Shown in pieces: positions 63,042-64,000 of a stretch of 64,000 nucleotides of DNA; positions within the stretch are counted from its first letter, which is position 1, and each line of letters begins with the position of its first letter. The position numbers and the translations under genes are program-made. Where the stretch lies: assembly GCF_023343835.1 (NCBI RefSeq), contig NC_064437.1:55254972-55318971 (forward strand). Reading direction: 5' to 3'. The notes below the pieces were generated by a model. The model was not told where the DNA came from, made no database searches, and saw nothing but the letters and a program-made list of their open reading frames with translations. Origin of the DNA: Lagopus muta. Lineage: Eukaryota > Chordata > Aves > Galliformes > Phasianidae.

Positions 63042-63128
63042 CACATGTGTATATATATAAATAAATATAAATTATGTGTACATATATATGCAAATATATA
63101 TAAATACATAAATATATATATTAACAAT
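63042..63128. repeat. AT-rich microsatellite
   Basis: About 85 bp of 'atatat', 'ataaat' and 'catatatatg' words. It shares the 'atgtgtata' start with the patch 650 bp upstream. Confidence 0.88.
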
Positions 63129-63731
63129 TTATTCTCTCCTGTGAGAGGGAAATAATGAATGCAAACAGAGAGGAAAGGTGCTAAATTGTTTTTATTGCAT
63201 TTCCTTTAAATATACAGTATGCCAGTTCAGCTCCCAGGGGCATTAAATGAAGGAGCCCAAAGCCAACATAAACAAATTCAAGCACAAATAAAAACAAATC
63301 CAAAACTCAAGAATACCTCTCAGTTAACCTGACTTCTATTTCCAAGTCAGGATTGTGTCTAGGGAATCTGATATTTAAAAATGAATTTGTAGGCTTCTTG
63401 CTTTTCTCTGTTTCTGAGTATAACATCTCAGGATTTGTTTTATTTTCTGACAGTGAGAAAAAGACTTATGTAATTATTTCTTGTTACATACTGCACAGAA
63501 AGGAACTACCAAGGGAGAATGTTGAAACTACTGAAGGGAATGCAGAGAACCAAAAACAACATATTATGGCTGCAAGGCTCAATAACAATAATTAAGGAGC
63601 TTCTTGCTGATTATATTACAGAGTTGTCTTTTTTTTTTCTTTTCAGCAATGAATGTTTACGGCATGTTCTGTATCTCTGCAGTTCTATCACCTTTGTGAA
63701 GAAACACCAAATCTTATTTACCTAATTAAGG

Positions 63732-63745
63732 AAAAAAAAAAAAAA
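63732..63745. repeat. Poly(A) run, 14 nt
   Basis: Fourteen A residues follow 'aattaagg'. Confidence 0.9.
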
Positions 63746-64000
63746 GTAGAAAAATTATGTATGTGAGTAGATTTCTTCAGGTGGCCTAAAAAGGCTCATT
63801 ATTTTCCTCCAAAGTTGACAAATAGCTTCTCACACTCTACCAGGCTTGTGGAACAGGTACCTATGAGAGATCCTAAAATGACCATAGTTAAGATCAGACA
63901 ATCAGATCCGTGCAACACTGAAAAAAATCTGTCCTGTCTGTAGGTCTTGCTGACCTGATATTGAAGGATCAATACCAGCTTTTCTGAAAATGTGTCCTTC

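Larger units (their letters stand above)
61436..64000. other. Unique AT-rich non-coding sequence with AT microsatellites
   Basis: No gene is recognised. It holds two AT-rich microsatellite patches (62353-62406 and 63042-63128) and a 14-nt A run at 63732-63745. Confidence 0.55.

Noticed and set aside
1..64000. CRISPR arrays, tRNA/rRNA genes, bacterial operons, endogenous retrovirus LTRs
   Set aside because: I saw no direct-repeat/spacer pattern, no cloverleaf with A and B boxes, no rRNA segments, and no TG...CA-bounded LTR pairs or gag/pol-like frames. The only polymerase-like frames are CR1.

Overview
This is AT-rich vertebrate nuclear DNA, most likely from a bird and probably a galliform (chicken-like). 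CR1 LINE fragments dominate its recognisable repeats. Several end in the characteristic 'attctatgat'-type CR1 3' tail. There are two copies of a mariner family whose ends and transposase remnant look like the chicken Galluhop/Mariner1 family. Very old amniote CR1/L3-type and MIR-like relics also occur. I see no operons, ribosome-binding sites, CRISPR arrays or other prokaryotic architecture, and no exogenous or endogenous virus.

I recognise no protein-coding gene. Every open frame is short (107 codons or fewer outside repeats; the 116-codon frame at 5097-5447 is CR1-derived), and none resembles a known protein family except the CR1 reverse-transcriptase fragments. The window reads as intergenic 'gene desert' or the interior of very large introns. 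I cannot tell which.

Layout: 2-665 is a minus-strand CR1 fragment ending in a 22-bp tandem duplication. 5139-5621 is a plus-strand CR1. 9974-10312 and 10440-10545 are two CR1 fragments in opposite orientation beside a 23-nt A run. 11689-11905 is a truncated mariner. 13905-14150 is a plus-strand CR1 3' end. 22320-22700 is a possible very old CR1-like relic. 27296-27425 is a CR1 3' end. 38080-38155 is a MIR relic. 44315-44396 and 60193-60400 are two copies of one ancient CR1-like family in opposite orientations. 45180-45722 is an internally deleted mariner with inverted ends. 53320-53800 is an old minus-strand CR1. 61110-61432 is a minus-strand CR1 reverse-transcriptase fragment with a damaged active site. 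Between them lies unique AT-rich sequence with many poly(A)/poly(T), T/G-rich, pyrimidine and AT microsatellite tracts.

The best leads for unexplained function are weak: a 68-nt interval bounded by good splice sites (34539-34606), a Met-initiated open segment ending at a consensus donor (48671-48772), a 277-nt open segment between plausible splice sites (25192-25468), a homeodomain/POU-site cluster (41630-41700), and a few near-perfect palindromes. I found no convincing new biological system.
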